A DNA stretch of 21,383 nt, taken from contig JAEPNS010000006.1 of assembly GCA_017643325.1 (NCBI GenBank), forward strand, positions 2,192-23,574, given 5' to 3'. Below the pieces are notes generated by a model. That model saw only the letters and a list, made by a program, of their open reading frames with translations. It had not been told where the DNA came from and did no database searches. Both the position numbers and the translations under genes were made by a program. Below, piece after piece: positions 7,332 to 14,121 of this stretch. Each line of letters opens with the position of its first letter. Positions within the stretch are counted from its first letter, which is position 1. The DNA comes from Alphaproteobacteria bacterium (GTDB lineage Bacteria; Pseudomonadota; Alphaproteobacteria; UBA6615).

Positions 7332-7844
7332 GTGTCTGGTGGGTTCGGATTGCGGAACCTCGGGGCCGGTTTCGCGCTGTGCATTCTGTTGGGCGTGCTC
7401 CTGGCTGCGCCGGTGTCGGCGCAGGTGCTGTTCGGACGAGAAGCGCCTCCCGCCGAGAACCAGGTGCCGGTCGTCCTCTCGAATGGCGACAGCGCAACGT
7501 TCCGCAGCAGGAACCACATCAACTTCATGGCGTCCGGTGAAGTCGGGATTTTCCTGATCTACAGGACGGATGACATGCCGTCGGAGGCTTCCGATATTCC
7601 AGCCGTCGAGAACCGGCTATTCGCGAACACGCGGGAAATCTGCGCGGGTCCTGCACAGGAACATATCGACTTCATGTTCGGGGCTTTTCCCGATGCGGAT
7701 TTTACGGTTCTGGCCGTGCGCCTGCAGAAGGGTGTCGCGGAAAAAGACGGGCTGGAACAGGTCCTGAACTGGACCGGTGTCTTCCGCATCGCAGACGGCA
7801 AATGCGGCGAACCCATCTACACGCCGAAGGACACCGCCAACTAA
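7332..7844 (+). CDS. Secreted protein of unknown function
   Basis: Up to 170 residues, with an N-terminal signal peptide (hydrophobic FALCILLGVLLAAPVSAQ, likely cleavage after VSA). The mature domain of about 135 residues is mixed alpha/beta with two cysteines (in REICAGP and GKCGEP). The last one lies close to the C-terminus, which would suit a disulphide in the periplasm. GTG 7332 lies one base after the stop of the previous gene; TTG 7350 is an alternative start that would leave the signal peptide intact. I do not recognise the family. Codon usage looks slightly less GC-rich than the neighbours. Confidence 0.65.
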   Translation: MSGGFGLRNLGAGFALCILLGVLLAAPVSAQVLFGREAPPAENQVPVVLSNGDSATFRSRNHINFMASGEVGIFLIYRTDDMPSEASDIPAVENRLFANTREICAGPAQEHIDFMFGAFPDADFTVLAVRLQKGVAEKDGLEQVLNWTGVFRIADGKCGEPIYTPKDTAN

Positions 7845-8063
7845 ATTTCTGATTTTCTTGACTTATTAATGATTCGGGCGCACATGTGCGTCATTACGTT
7901 ATCCCGCGACTGCGCGTAGCGTTGCTCATTTGCGGCGCATGTCCCGGGAATAATCACCAAGAATCAGCCCGCACCGGCCGCGCCCGGAACAGGGCGAGCG
8001 CCGAAGCCGAAGAGCGTCTGCAAACCTGCGACAGCCCGGCGGTCGGCGGACAAGGAATACCAA
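7845..8063 (+). promoter_or_regulatory. AT-rich upstream region and leader of the RNA helicase gene
   Basis: This 219-base gap starts with a locally AT-rich stretch (7845-7900). It contains a TTGACT -35-like box (7858-7863), a GATTC (GANTC, CcrM-type) site at 7871-7875, and a perfect 12-base palindrome CGCACATGTGCG at 7879-7890. I could not find a convincing -10 box at standard spacing. If transcription starts near here, the helicase mRNA has a leader of about 150 bases. Long leaders are known in some cold-regulated helicase genes, but regulation here is inference. Confidence 0.4.
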
Positions 8064-9359
8064 GTGACAGTCAGTTCTTTCTCGGATCTCGGCCTGGCCG
8101 AGCCGATCCTGCGTGCATTGCATGACCGCAGCCACACGACGCCGACCCCGATCCAGGCCAAGGCGATCCCCGAAATCCTCGACGGCGCCGACCTGCTGGG
8201 CATCGCCCAGACCGGCACCGGCAAGACCGGCGCCTTCGCGCTGCCCATCCTCGACGAACTCAACGCCGAACAGTCGCGCACCAAGTACCGCACGCCGCGC
8301 GCACTGATCCTCGCACCGACCCGCGAACTCGCGATCCAGATCGGCGACGAATTCCGCGCCTACGGCAAGCACATCGCGCTGCGCTTGGCCGTGATTTTCG
8401 GCGGCGTCTCCCAGCACAGCCAGGTACGTGACCTGCGGCGCGGCATCGACGTGCTCGTCGCCACGCCCGGGCGCCTGCTCGACCTGATGGAGCAGGGGCA
8501 TGTGGAGCTGCGCGATGTCGAGTTCCTCGTGCTCGACGAGGCCGACCGGATGCTCGACATGGGCTTCATCCGCGACGTGCGGAAGATCGTCGCCAGGGTG
8601 CCCGAGGACCGTCAGACCCAGCTCTTCTCGGCGACCATGCCGCCGGAGATCGCGAAGCTCGCCAAGGAGATCCTTTACGAGCCGGTCCGCATCGACATCG
8701 CGCCGAAGCAGGTCGCGGTCGAGGTCATCCGCCAGGGGATCCACTTCGCCGAGCCGAAGCAGAAGCTCGACCTTTTGTGCGACATGTTCGCCGACCCGGC
8801 GCTGTCGAAGGTGATCGTGTTCACCCGCACCAAGCACCGCGCGAACCGGGTGGCCGAACGGCTGAACAAGTCCGGTGTCGACGCCCAGGCGATCCACGGC
8901 AACAAGTCCCAGGGCGCGCGCCAGCGCGCGCTCGAAGCGTTCCGCAACGGCAGTTGCCGCGTCCTCGTGGCGACGGACATCGCCGCGCGCGGGATCGATG
9001 TGCCGGAGGTGTCCCACGTCATCAACTACGAGATGCCGATGGAGGCCGAAAGCTACGTTCACCGGATCGGCCGCACCGCGCGCGCCGGTGCGGAAGGCGC
9101 GGCCATCTCGCTGTGCGCGACGGAAGAAGCCGGCCTGCTGATCGACATCGAGAAACTGATCGGCCGCAAGATCCCCGTCGAGAGCGGGCAGCGCCCGGCC
9201 GGCAACGCGCGCCCGAAACAGGGCGGGCAGGGCCGTCAGGGCGGCCGGGGGCGCCACGGTGGTGGTCACGGTGGCGGCCAGTCCGGCGGCAAGAGCCAGG
9301 GCGGCGGCAAGCGCAGCCGTTCACGCCGCCGCGGCGGTCCGTCGCGCCGCGCGGCATAA
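8064..9359 (+). CDS. DEAD-box ATP-dependent RNA helicase (RhlE/DeaD-like)
   Basis: A 431-residue DEAD-box helicase that unwinds or remodels RNA during ribosome assembly or mRNA decay. Motifs in order: Q motif ending TPTPIQ (26-31), Walker A AQTGTGKT (48-55), PTRELA, GG, TPGRLLD, DEAD within VLDEADRMLDMGF (156-168), SAT (189-191), VIVFTRTK, ARGIDVPEV and HRIGRTARAG. The last 55 residues are a glycine-, arginine- and glutamine-rich tail typical of RhlE-type enzymes, which bind RNA non-specifically. The start is GTG 8064, supported by AAGGAA at 8052-8057; it puts the Q-motif phenylalanine FSDLGL at the normal position. A 51-residue gene follows 24 bases later. The exact orthologue (rhlE or another paralogue) cannot be decided here. 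Confidence 0.95.
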   Translation: MTVSSFSDLGLAEPILRALHDRSHTTPTPIQAKAIPEILDGADLLGIAQTGTGKTGAFALPILDELNAEQSRTKYRTPRALILAPTRELAIQIGDEFRAYGKHIALRLAVIFGGVSQHSQVRDLRRGIDVLVATPGRLLDLMEQGHVELRDVEFLVLDEADRMLDMGFIRDVRKIVARVPEDRQTQLFSATMPPEIAKLAKEILYEPVRIDIAPKQVAVEVIRQGIHFAEPKQKLDLLCDMFADPALSKVIVFTRTKHRANRVAERLNKSGVDAQAIHGNKSQGARQRALEAFRNGSCRVLVATDIAARGIDVPEVSHVINYEMPMEAESYVHRIGRTARAGAEGAAISLCATEEAGLLIDIEKLIGRKIPVESGQRPAGNARPKQGGQGRQGGRGRHGGGHGGGQSGGKSQGGGKRSRSRRRGGPSRRAA

Positions 9360-9383
9360 CCGCGTATCGGAGAGAGCGCATAC

Positions 9384-9539
9384 ATGGCACGAAAGACCAA
9401 CTACAGTTTCGAGAAGCGCCAACGCGAAATCCAGAAAGCCGAAAAAAAGGCAGCCAAAGCCGAGGCGAAACAGGCAGCGGCGGAAGCGCGCAAGGCGGAG
9501 GATGCCGGGAACCGAGAGGCGTCCGGACCGGAAAAGTAA
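9384..9539 (+). CDS. Small lysine/alanine-rich protein behind the RNA helicase
   Basis: A 51-residue protein beginning MARKTNYSFEKRQREIQKAE and continuing as a highly charged Lys/Ala/Glu helix to the stop TAA at 9537-9539. ATG 9384 is preceded by GGAGAG at 9369-9374. It lies 24 bases after the DEAD-box helicase in the same direction, so it is probably co-transcribed. The N-terminal NYSFEKRQRE pattern with a following KKAAKAEAK stretch is one I recall from short conserved hypothetical proteins, which suggests a real gene rather than chance. The strong positive charge fits RNA or ribosome binding, possibly with the helicase, but that is inference. Confidence 0.75.
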   Translation: MARKTNYSFEKRQREIQKAEKKAAKAEAKQAAAEARKAEDAGNREASGPEK

Positions 9540-9628
9540 GGCGGTCCCGGGCGTCTGAGAGGTGACGTGTTCGTCGGGCGGGGCTACGGTCCGAATCTTC
9601 CGCAACAGGTCCCGATCCTCCACGCCTC

Positions 9629-10921
9629 ATGAACAGTTTCATGGCCGATTCACGAACCCGGTTGATCCTCCGCATGATTCCGGCGCTCGGGATCGGGTTC
9701 ATCCTCAGCCAGTTCCTGCGCTCGGTGCCGGCCGTGATCGCGCCGGACCTGCGCGCGGAACTCGACCTCACCGCCGCCCAGCTCAGCGCGCTGCCTGCCG
9801 CCCTGTTCTTCGGCTCGGCGCTGATGCAACTCCCCAGCGGCGTCTTGCTCGACCGCTACGGACCGCGGCGGACCATCTCCGCCTTCGTGCTGCTGACCGC
9901 ATCGGGCGTGATCTGGTTCTCCCAGGCGACGACCGCGCTGGGGCTGTCGCTCGCGCTGCTTGTCACCGGCTGGGGAATCGCGCCGCTTTTCATGGGGATC
10001 ATCGTGCTGATCTCGCGCTGGACCCCGCGCGACAGGCTGTCGACGGCGACGGCGCTGGCGGTCGGGATCGGAGGCACGGGCATGTTGTTCTCGGCCGCCC
10101 CGTTCGCCGAAGCGACCGCCGCGTTCGGCTGGCGCAACACCCTCGCCACGGTCGGGGCGTTCGGGTTCCTGTTGTCGCTGGCGGTATTGTTCACCGTCCG
10201 CGACCATCCGCCCGGCGCGTCCGGCAGCAATGCGGCAGGTGGAAGCGGGACAGGGGAGAGCCTCCTGGCCACGGTGCGCGGCCTCGGCACCGTCCTGCGC
10301 GAACCCCGGCTCTACGCGCTGGGTGCGATCTCGGCGATGACGGTCGGCTCGTTCCTGACGTTCCGCGCCCTGTGGGTCGGCCCGTACCTCAACGATGTCT
10401 TCGGGGCCGGACTGATCGAGCGCGGCAACCTGATTTTCCTGGTGTCCCTGGCGTGGCTCATAAGCGCGGTTTGCATCGGGCCGCTCGACCGGGTGTTCGA
10501 CACGCGCCGCGGCGTGGTGTCGATCGGCGCACTGGCGATGGCGCTGTGGTTCGCCGTCCTGGCATTCGTCGGCGGCCAGTCCGTCACCTATGCAGCGATC
10601 GCGATGGTCCTGCTCGGGCTGTCGTCGGGCCTGTCGTCGCCGATCTTCGCCCATGCGCGCGCGCTTTTTCCCGACCGCTACGTCGGGCGGGTGGTCACGG
10701 CGATCAACATGTTCGTGTGGGCCGGCGTGTTCTTCGTGCAGGTCGGCACCGGCTTCCTGATCGACGCGTTTCCGGCCGATGCGTCCGGGCGGAGCCCTGT
10801 CGCGGCCTACCAGGCCAACTTTGTCGTGATGTGCGTCCTGCTGGTCGCGGCCGTGCTGGTGTACCGGCGGGTCGCCGACGTCCCGCCGTCCGGAGACCGG
10901 GACGAAGACGCCCGCGCCTAG
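9629..10921 (+). CDS. Major facilitator superfamily (MFS) transporter
   Basis: A 430-residue inner-membrane transporter with about 12 hydrophobic segments in two halves, split by a hydrophilic loop of about 30 residues (near 193-225). The MFS signature between helices 2 and 3 is visible as GVLLDRYGPRR. The second half contains a related loop, GPLDRVFDTRRG. Substrate cannot be told from sequence. The first ATG (9629) and a second at 9641 are both possible, and neither has a strong ribosome binding site. The TAG stop (10919-10921) is one base away from the stop of the convergent VanZ-like gene. No terminator is seen between them. Confidence 0.9.
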   Translation: MNSFMADSRTRLILRMIPALGIGFILSQFLRSVPAVIAPDLRAELDLTAAQLSALPAALFFGSALMQLPSGVLLDRYGPRRTISAFVLLTASGVIWFSQATTALGLSLALLVTGWGIAPLFMGIIVLISRWTPRDRLSTATALAVGIGGTGMLFSAAPFAEATAAFGWRNTLATVGAFGFLLSLAVLFTVRDHPPGASGSNAAGGSGTGESLLATVRGLGTVLREPRLYALGAISAMTVGSFLTFRALWVGPYLNDVFGAGLIERGNLIFLVSLAWLISAVCIGPLDRVFDTRRGVVSIGALAMALWFAVLAFVGGQSVTYAAIAMVLLGLSSGLSSPIFAHARALFPDRYVGRVVTAINMFVWAGVFFVQVGTGFLIDAFPADASGRSPVAAYQANFVVMCVLLVAAVLVYRRVADVPPSGDRDEDARA

Positions 10922-10922
10922 T

Positions 10923-11291
10923 CTATCTGGAGGCGCGCTCCAGGATGCGCAGCAGGACCATGGCGCCGCCCAGGCCCAGCGCCGCACCTGCGCCGTTGGC
11001 GACGGCATCCCAGACGCTGCCGTTGCGGTCGAACCAGGTTGCCTGTGCAAACTCCAGCAGGATGCCCACCGCGACGGCGCCCGATGCCGCCATGGCCCGC
11101 GCGTCCGTCGTCCGGAAGCCGATCCCGCCGCAGAACGCGATCACGCCGTAGGCGATGAGGTGTGCGACCTTGTCGGAGCCCTCGGGGCCCGACATCTCCG
11201 GTGGCGGGATCAGCGACAGTGCGACGACGGCAAGCAGCGCGCCGGCATAGGCGAGGATGAACAGCGGGTGGGGAAGACTGGGCAGGCTCAC
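10923..11291 (-). CDS. VanZ-like family membrane protein
   Basis: About 122 residues with four hydrophobic segments. SLIPPPEMSGPEGSDKVAHL followed by LLEFAQATWFDRNGSVWDAV is the VanZ-like pattern: a conserved Asp-Lys-x-x-H near the first loop, then an E-x-x-Q and a D-x-x-x-N (DAVANGAG). The family is named for a teicoplanin-resistance protein, but most chromosomal members have unknown roles, so no resistance is implied. I chose the GTG at 11291 because it overlaps the stop of the upstream gene by four bases (GTGA). A longer reading from ATG 11342 is possible but adds a non-hydrophobic extension. The gene ends one base from the MFS gene. Confidence 0.8.
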   Translation of the reverse strand: MSLPSLPHPLFILAYAGALLAVVALSLIPPPEMSGPEGSDKVAHLIAYGVIAFCGGIGFRTTDARAMAASGAVAVGILLEFAQATWFDRNGSVWDAVANGAGAALGLGGAMVLLRILERASR

Positions 11292-11674
11292 GGCGTGCGG
11301 CGTTCCGGGTCGTAGAGATCGGACAGGCCGTGAAATGCACACTGTCCGCGCGTGAGCATCGGTGCGCCGGCGAACGCCGTGACCTCGCGGTAGGGACCGC
11401 CGGCGTCGGGCAGCTCTATTTGTGCCTTGGCAGAAAAAGATAGCCTCGTTTTGTCGTCACTTTTCTCAATTTTTCCAATCAAATACGAAACGCACGTATT
11501 CTGGTCGCACCGGCGGTATGCGTCCTCCTCGAAGTCGATCAGGATCTGCGGCCACGCCGGGTCGTCCGGCAGACACAGCCACCGGCCCTGCCGGTCGGAG
11601 AGCAGGACGGTGTCCGCCAGGGCGTTCTGGGCCACCAGAATACCGGCGGCGGCAAGGGCGACAGCTTTCAGCAC
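11288..11674 (-). CDS. Secreted protein of unknown function
   Basis: About 128 residues from GTG 11674, which begins directly with a signal peptide (LKAVALAAAGILVAQNALA). An upstream ATG (11773) would add 33 residues before it and is less likely. The mature domain has four cysteines: WLCLPDD, RRCDQNTCVSY and RGQCAFHG. That suggests disulphide-stabilised folding in the periplasm or outside. The middle of the gene (about 11425-11510) is markedly AT-rich compared with its flanks. It is coupled to the VanZ-like gene by a GTGA overlap. No family is recognised. Confidence 0.7.
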   Translation of the reverse strand: MLKAVALAAAGILVAQNALADTVLLSDRQGRWLCLPDDPAWPQILIDFEEDAYRRCDQNTCVSYLIGKIEKSDDKTRLSFSAKAQIELPDAGGPYREVTAFAGAPMLTRGQCAFHGLSDLYDPERRTP

Positions 11675-11715
11675 GACGCCAGCATAACAAGCGCCGCGCG
11701 CCGGAACGAGAAGGG

Positions 11716-11730
11716 TTAACCGAATTCTAA
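11716..11730. promoter_or_regulatory. Candidate CtrA-type binding site
   Basis: TTAA-N7-CTAA on the plus strand reads TTAG-N7-TTAACC on the minus strand, one mismatch from the CtrA consensus TTAA-N7-TTAAC. The same stretch contains TAACCG twice (11717-11722 and 11728-11733), exactly 11 bases apart. It lies in the 80-base gap between the divergent secreted-protein gene and the acyltransferase gene. CtrA binding is inferred from consensus only. Confidence 0.4.
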
Positions 11731-11754
11731 CCGCCACGGTGCAGGCTGCCCGGC

Positions 11755-12435
11755 ATGCTTGAAACCGGACCATCCCGACGACGGCTGATCATCCTCGGTG
11801 CGGGCGGCCACGGGCGCGTCTGCGCCGACGTGGCCCGCCGTGCCGGGTATGCGGAACGGGCGTTCTGCGATCCCGCACTCTCCCGGGAGGACGATGTCCT
11901 CGGTGTCCCTGTCCTGCGGGAAGGTGAAGCCGACCTGTTCGCGAAATGGCCCGCGGACAGCGACCTGTTCGTGGCCATCGGCGACAACGCCAAACGGCTG
12001 TCCATTGTCGCCGAGGCCATGGACCGGGGCCTTCCCGTGGCCAGCCTGTTGGACCCGGCCGCGACGGTGTCGCCGAGCGCCATGATCGACGCCGGGAGTA
12101 TCGCGATGCCGGGTGCCGTTCTGAACGCGGAAGCACGCGTCGGCCGGGCCGCGATCGTCAACACGGGCGCGATCGTGGAGCACGGCGCACAGGTCGGACA
12201 GGGCGCGCATGTCGCGCCGGGGGCCTGCCTGACGGGGGATTCGTCGGTCGGCGAACGCGCGTTCGTCGGCGCACGCGCATCGATCCTGCCGGGCGTGCGG
12301 ATCGGCAATGACACCGTGGTGGGCGCCGGCGCGGTGGTGACCCGCGATGCCGGCGATCACGCCAGGCTCGTCGGGATCCCCGCACGCACGGTGCACGATG
12401 TCAGGCTGGTCTCGCGCGGCGAGGCCGCTTCCTAG
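11755..12435 (+). CDS. PglD/NeuD-like sugar O/N-acyltransferase
   Basis: A 226-residue protein of the family that acetylates amino- or nucleotide-linked sugars for surface glycans. The N-terminal part (8-100) is a Rossmann-like substrate-binding domain starting LIILGAGGHGR, with GAGGHG at 15-20 and FVAIGDNAKR following. From about 103 onward it is a left-handed beta helix built of hexapeptide repeats (for example AIVNTGAIVEHGAQVGQGA). The probable catalytic histidine is H143 in IVEHG. The sequence closes with the usual VVTRDAGDHARLVGIPAR segment. No glycan biosynthesis genes surround it, so the substrate is unknown. Its TAG stop forms a CTAG palindrome that is also the stop of the convergent DUF4126 gene. 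Confidence 0.88.
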   Translation: MLETGPSRRRLIILGAGGHGRVCADVARRAGYAERAFCDPALSREDDVLGVPVLREGEADLFAKWPADSDLFVAIGDNAKRLSIVAEAMDRGLPVASLLDPAATVSPSAMIDAGSIAMPGAVLNAEARVGRAAIVNTGAIVEHGAQVGQGAHVAPGACLTGDSSVGERAFVGARASILPGVRIGNDTVVGAGAVVTRDAGDHARLVGIPARTVHDVRLVSRGEAAS

Positions 12436-13139
12436 GACTTGCCCGGGTCGTCCGGCTTGAGGCTCAGCGAAAACCCCTGGCCCGGGACGACGTCGGTCCC
12501 GCCGCCGGTGCCGGCCGAGGCCGACGTACCCGTAGGGTCCGGCTTGCCGCCGCCGGTCCACTGCCGAAGCCGGGCGTAGATCGTCCGCAGGGCGCGCCAG
12601 ATCTTCGGCAGCAGCCAGATCATCAGCAGGATGAATGCCGCCAGCATCCCGAGGAACAGCATCGGGTGGTTCAGGGCCATCCAGAGCCCGCCGATCACCG
12701 CGATGTCCTCGACAAAGGACGCGGTCCAGTTGCTGACGGGCTCGGGCGAGGTGTTGATCGCCAGGCGCGTGCCGGCCTTCGTGAAGTGGGTCGCGCCCGC
12801 CAGCGTGCCGCCCGCGATCGCCGCGGCCAGTTCGGCGCCGGCCCCCAGTTCGCCCACCGCGCCGGCGGCCAGCACGGCCCCGGCCGGGATGCGGATGAAG
12901 GTGTGGATGGTGTCCCAGCCGGAATCGACGCCCGGCGTCTTGTCGGCGAAGAACTCGACGAAATACATGAAGCCCGCGGCGCCGATGACGAGGGGATCCA
13001 TCAGGATCTCCAGGTCCGGCGGCAGCGCGATGTTCCCCGTCGCACCGAGCAAGCCCAGCGTGGCGATGGCGGCATAGAGATTGATGCCGCTCGCCCACGC
13101 GACGCCCATCGTCAGCGCGATTGTTTCAACTATTCCCAT
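12432..13139 (-). CDS. DUF4126 family membrane protein
   Basis: A 235-residue integral membrane protein beginning MGIVETIALTMGVAWASGIN. It has about five or six hydrophobic segments up to residue 180 and then a low-complexity Gly/Thr/Ser/Pro tail. The INLYAAIATLGLLG and VEFFADKTPGVDSGWDTIHT segments are hallmarks I associate with DUF4126, whose function is not known. GGGAGGT lies just before ATG 13139, so the start is firm. It shares the CTAG stop with the convergent acyltransferase gene. It is read in the same direction as the gene ending at 13278, with 138 bases between them. Confidence 0.82.
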   Translation of the reverse strand: MGIVETIALTMGVAWASGINLYAAIATLGLLGATGNIALPPDLEILMDPLVIGAAGFMYFVEFFADKTPGVDSGWDTIHTFIRIPAGAVLAAGAVGELGAGAELAAAIAGGTLAGATHFTKAGTRLAINTSPEPVSNWTASFVEDIAVIGGLWMALNHPMLFLGMLAAFILLMIWLLPKIWRALRTIYARLRQWTGGGKPDPTGTSASAGTGGGTDVVPGQGFSLSLKPDDPGKS

Positions 13140-13249
13140 GGGGACCTCCCGGTCGTGCTGGTCGCAATACCACGATGTCCTCCTGCCACCCGTAACAAGA
13201 CGTTGTAGCGGCGCACGCGCGATTCAACACGCGGCATCCGCGCGCCTCG

Positions 13250-13279
13250 AAAAGGCCATCTTTGCGAAAAGGCCGTTTT
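13250..13279 (-). terminator. Weak hairpin at the end of the 13278-14039 gene
   Basis: Read on the minus strand, AAAACGGCC and GGCCTTTT form an 8-bp stem with one bulged base around a 13-base loop. The hairpin ends in a short T run, and the structure starts within the stop codon of the upstream gene. It also contains a 10-base direct repeat, CGAAAAGGCC (13248-13257 and 13265-13274 on the plus strand). It could be a weak terminator separating the two minus-strand genes. Confidence 0.3.
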
Positions 13280-14039
13280 AGCCTGAGTTCCGCGGGTTCC
13301 TGCGGTCCGGTGCAAGCCAGAAAAGGAGCGGCGCGTAGGATCTGGCCGTGCGCGAGCGGATCGCATCGGCGATCAGGTGTTCCTCGATCAGCGCCACGGG
13401 GGCGCGCCCGTCCTTGCCGATCCGGCATAACCTGGAGAACAGGGCGATCGCCGCCTTCCAGTAGGGATTGTCATCGGTCGCACCGCCATGCAGGCGGGCG
13501 GCGTCGACGAACAGGACCGCCGCGGCGCTCGCGACGAGGTCGTCGCTGCCGCGCGCCAGCGCGCGTACCAGGTAGCGCATGTCGAAAAGCACGGCCCGAT
13601 CGATATCGTACTTCCTGCAGAGCGACTTGATGTCGGACGACAACGCGCTGAAATCAAACGCATCGTTGCGGCGTTCGGGAAGGTGCGGGATGATTTCGGC
13701 CGGCACGCCCGCCGCCTGCGCAATCCCGCCGAACACATCGTTCACGCAGGTCCGCGCGAGATACCAGGCCCGCTCACCGCTGCGCCCGTCGTTCGTGCCC
13801 AGGATGTCGTGGGCAAGCGGTTTCAGGCGCTGGCGGGTGTCGCAGTCGATCGCGTCGTTGATCTTGATGACGAATGTCGTGATGACGGGGCAGGCCGTGG
13901 CGGGCCGGTCGGTGTGGCGTTCGCCGGCCAGGAGCGCGACGAACGACATCACGCACAATTCCCGGTCCCGGCGTTCGCCCAGCCGGGGCACCAGAGAAAT
14001 TTCGTCCGCCGCACTTGGCGCGAGGGCTGTCGGGCTCAT
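13278..14039 (-). CDS. Conserved-looking hypothetical protein with Cys/Glu/His/Asp motif
   Basis: A 253-residue soluble protein without signal peptide or membrane segments. The N-terminal part (about 25-105) carries ELCVMSFVALLAGERHTDRP, then ATACPVITTF and INDAID. C29, E40, H42, D44 and C50 are clustered polar residues that could form a metal or catalytic site. I recall similar GE-x-x-SD-x-P-x-C patterns in uncharacterised bacterial proteins but cannot name a family. The C-terminal part (106-253) is helical, with no recognised motif. ATG 14039 lacks a clear ribosome binding site; a start at internal M31 would break the motif, so the longer form is preferred. It is divergent from the alpha/beta hydrolase. 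Confidence 0.65.
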   Translation of the reverse strand: MSPTALAPSAADEISLVPRLGERRDRELCVMSFVALLAGERHTDRPATACPVITTFVIKINDAIDCDTRQRLKPLAHDILGTNDGRSGERAWYLARTCVNDVFGGIAQAAGVPAEIIPHLPERRNDAFDFSALSSDIKSLCRKYDIDRAVLFDMRYLVRALARGSDDLVASAAAVLFVDAARLHGGATDDNPYWKAAIALFSRLCRIGKDGRAPVALIEEHLIADAIRSRTARSYAPLLFWLAPDRRNPRNSG

Positions 14040-14121
14040 AATGGTGAAAGCCTAGCGCAGGTTCGAAATGCCGTCCATGACGGCGATGTTCACGTGACAG
14101 TGTGCCCAGGAGGGCATCCCG

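Noticed and set aside
6825..7844. Genomic island inserted at tRNA-Lys
   Set aside because: No integrase, no transposase, and no copy of the tRNA 3' end was noticed downstream; the two following genes have near-normal composition.
7886..8125. Small gene in the helicase leader
   Set aside because: It overlaps the helicase start out of frame, has no ribosome binding site and its sequence looks random.
10923..11291. Glycopeptide resistance gene because of VanZ similarity
   Set aside because: Most chromosomal VanZ-like proteins have no resistance link, and no van genes are nearby.
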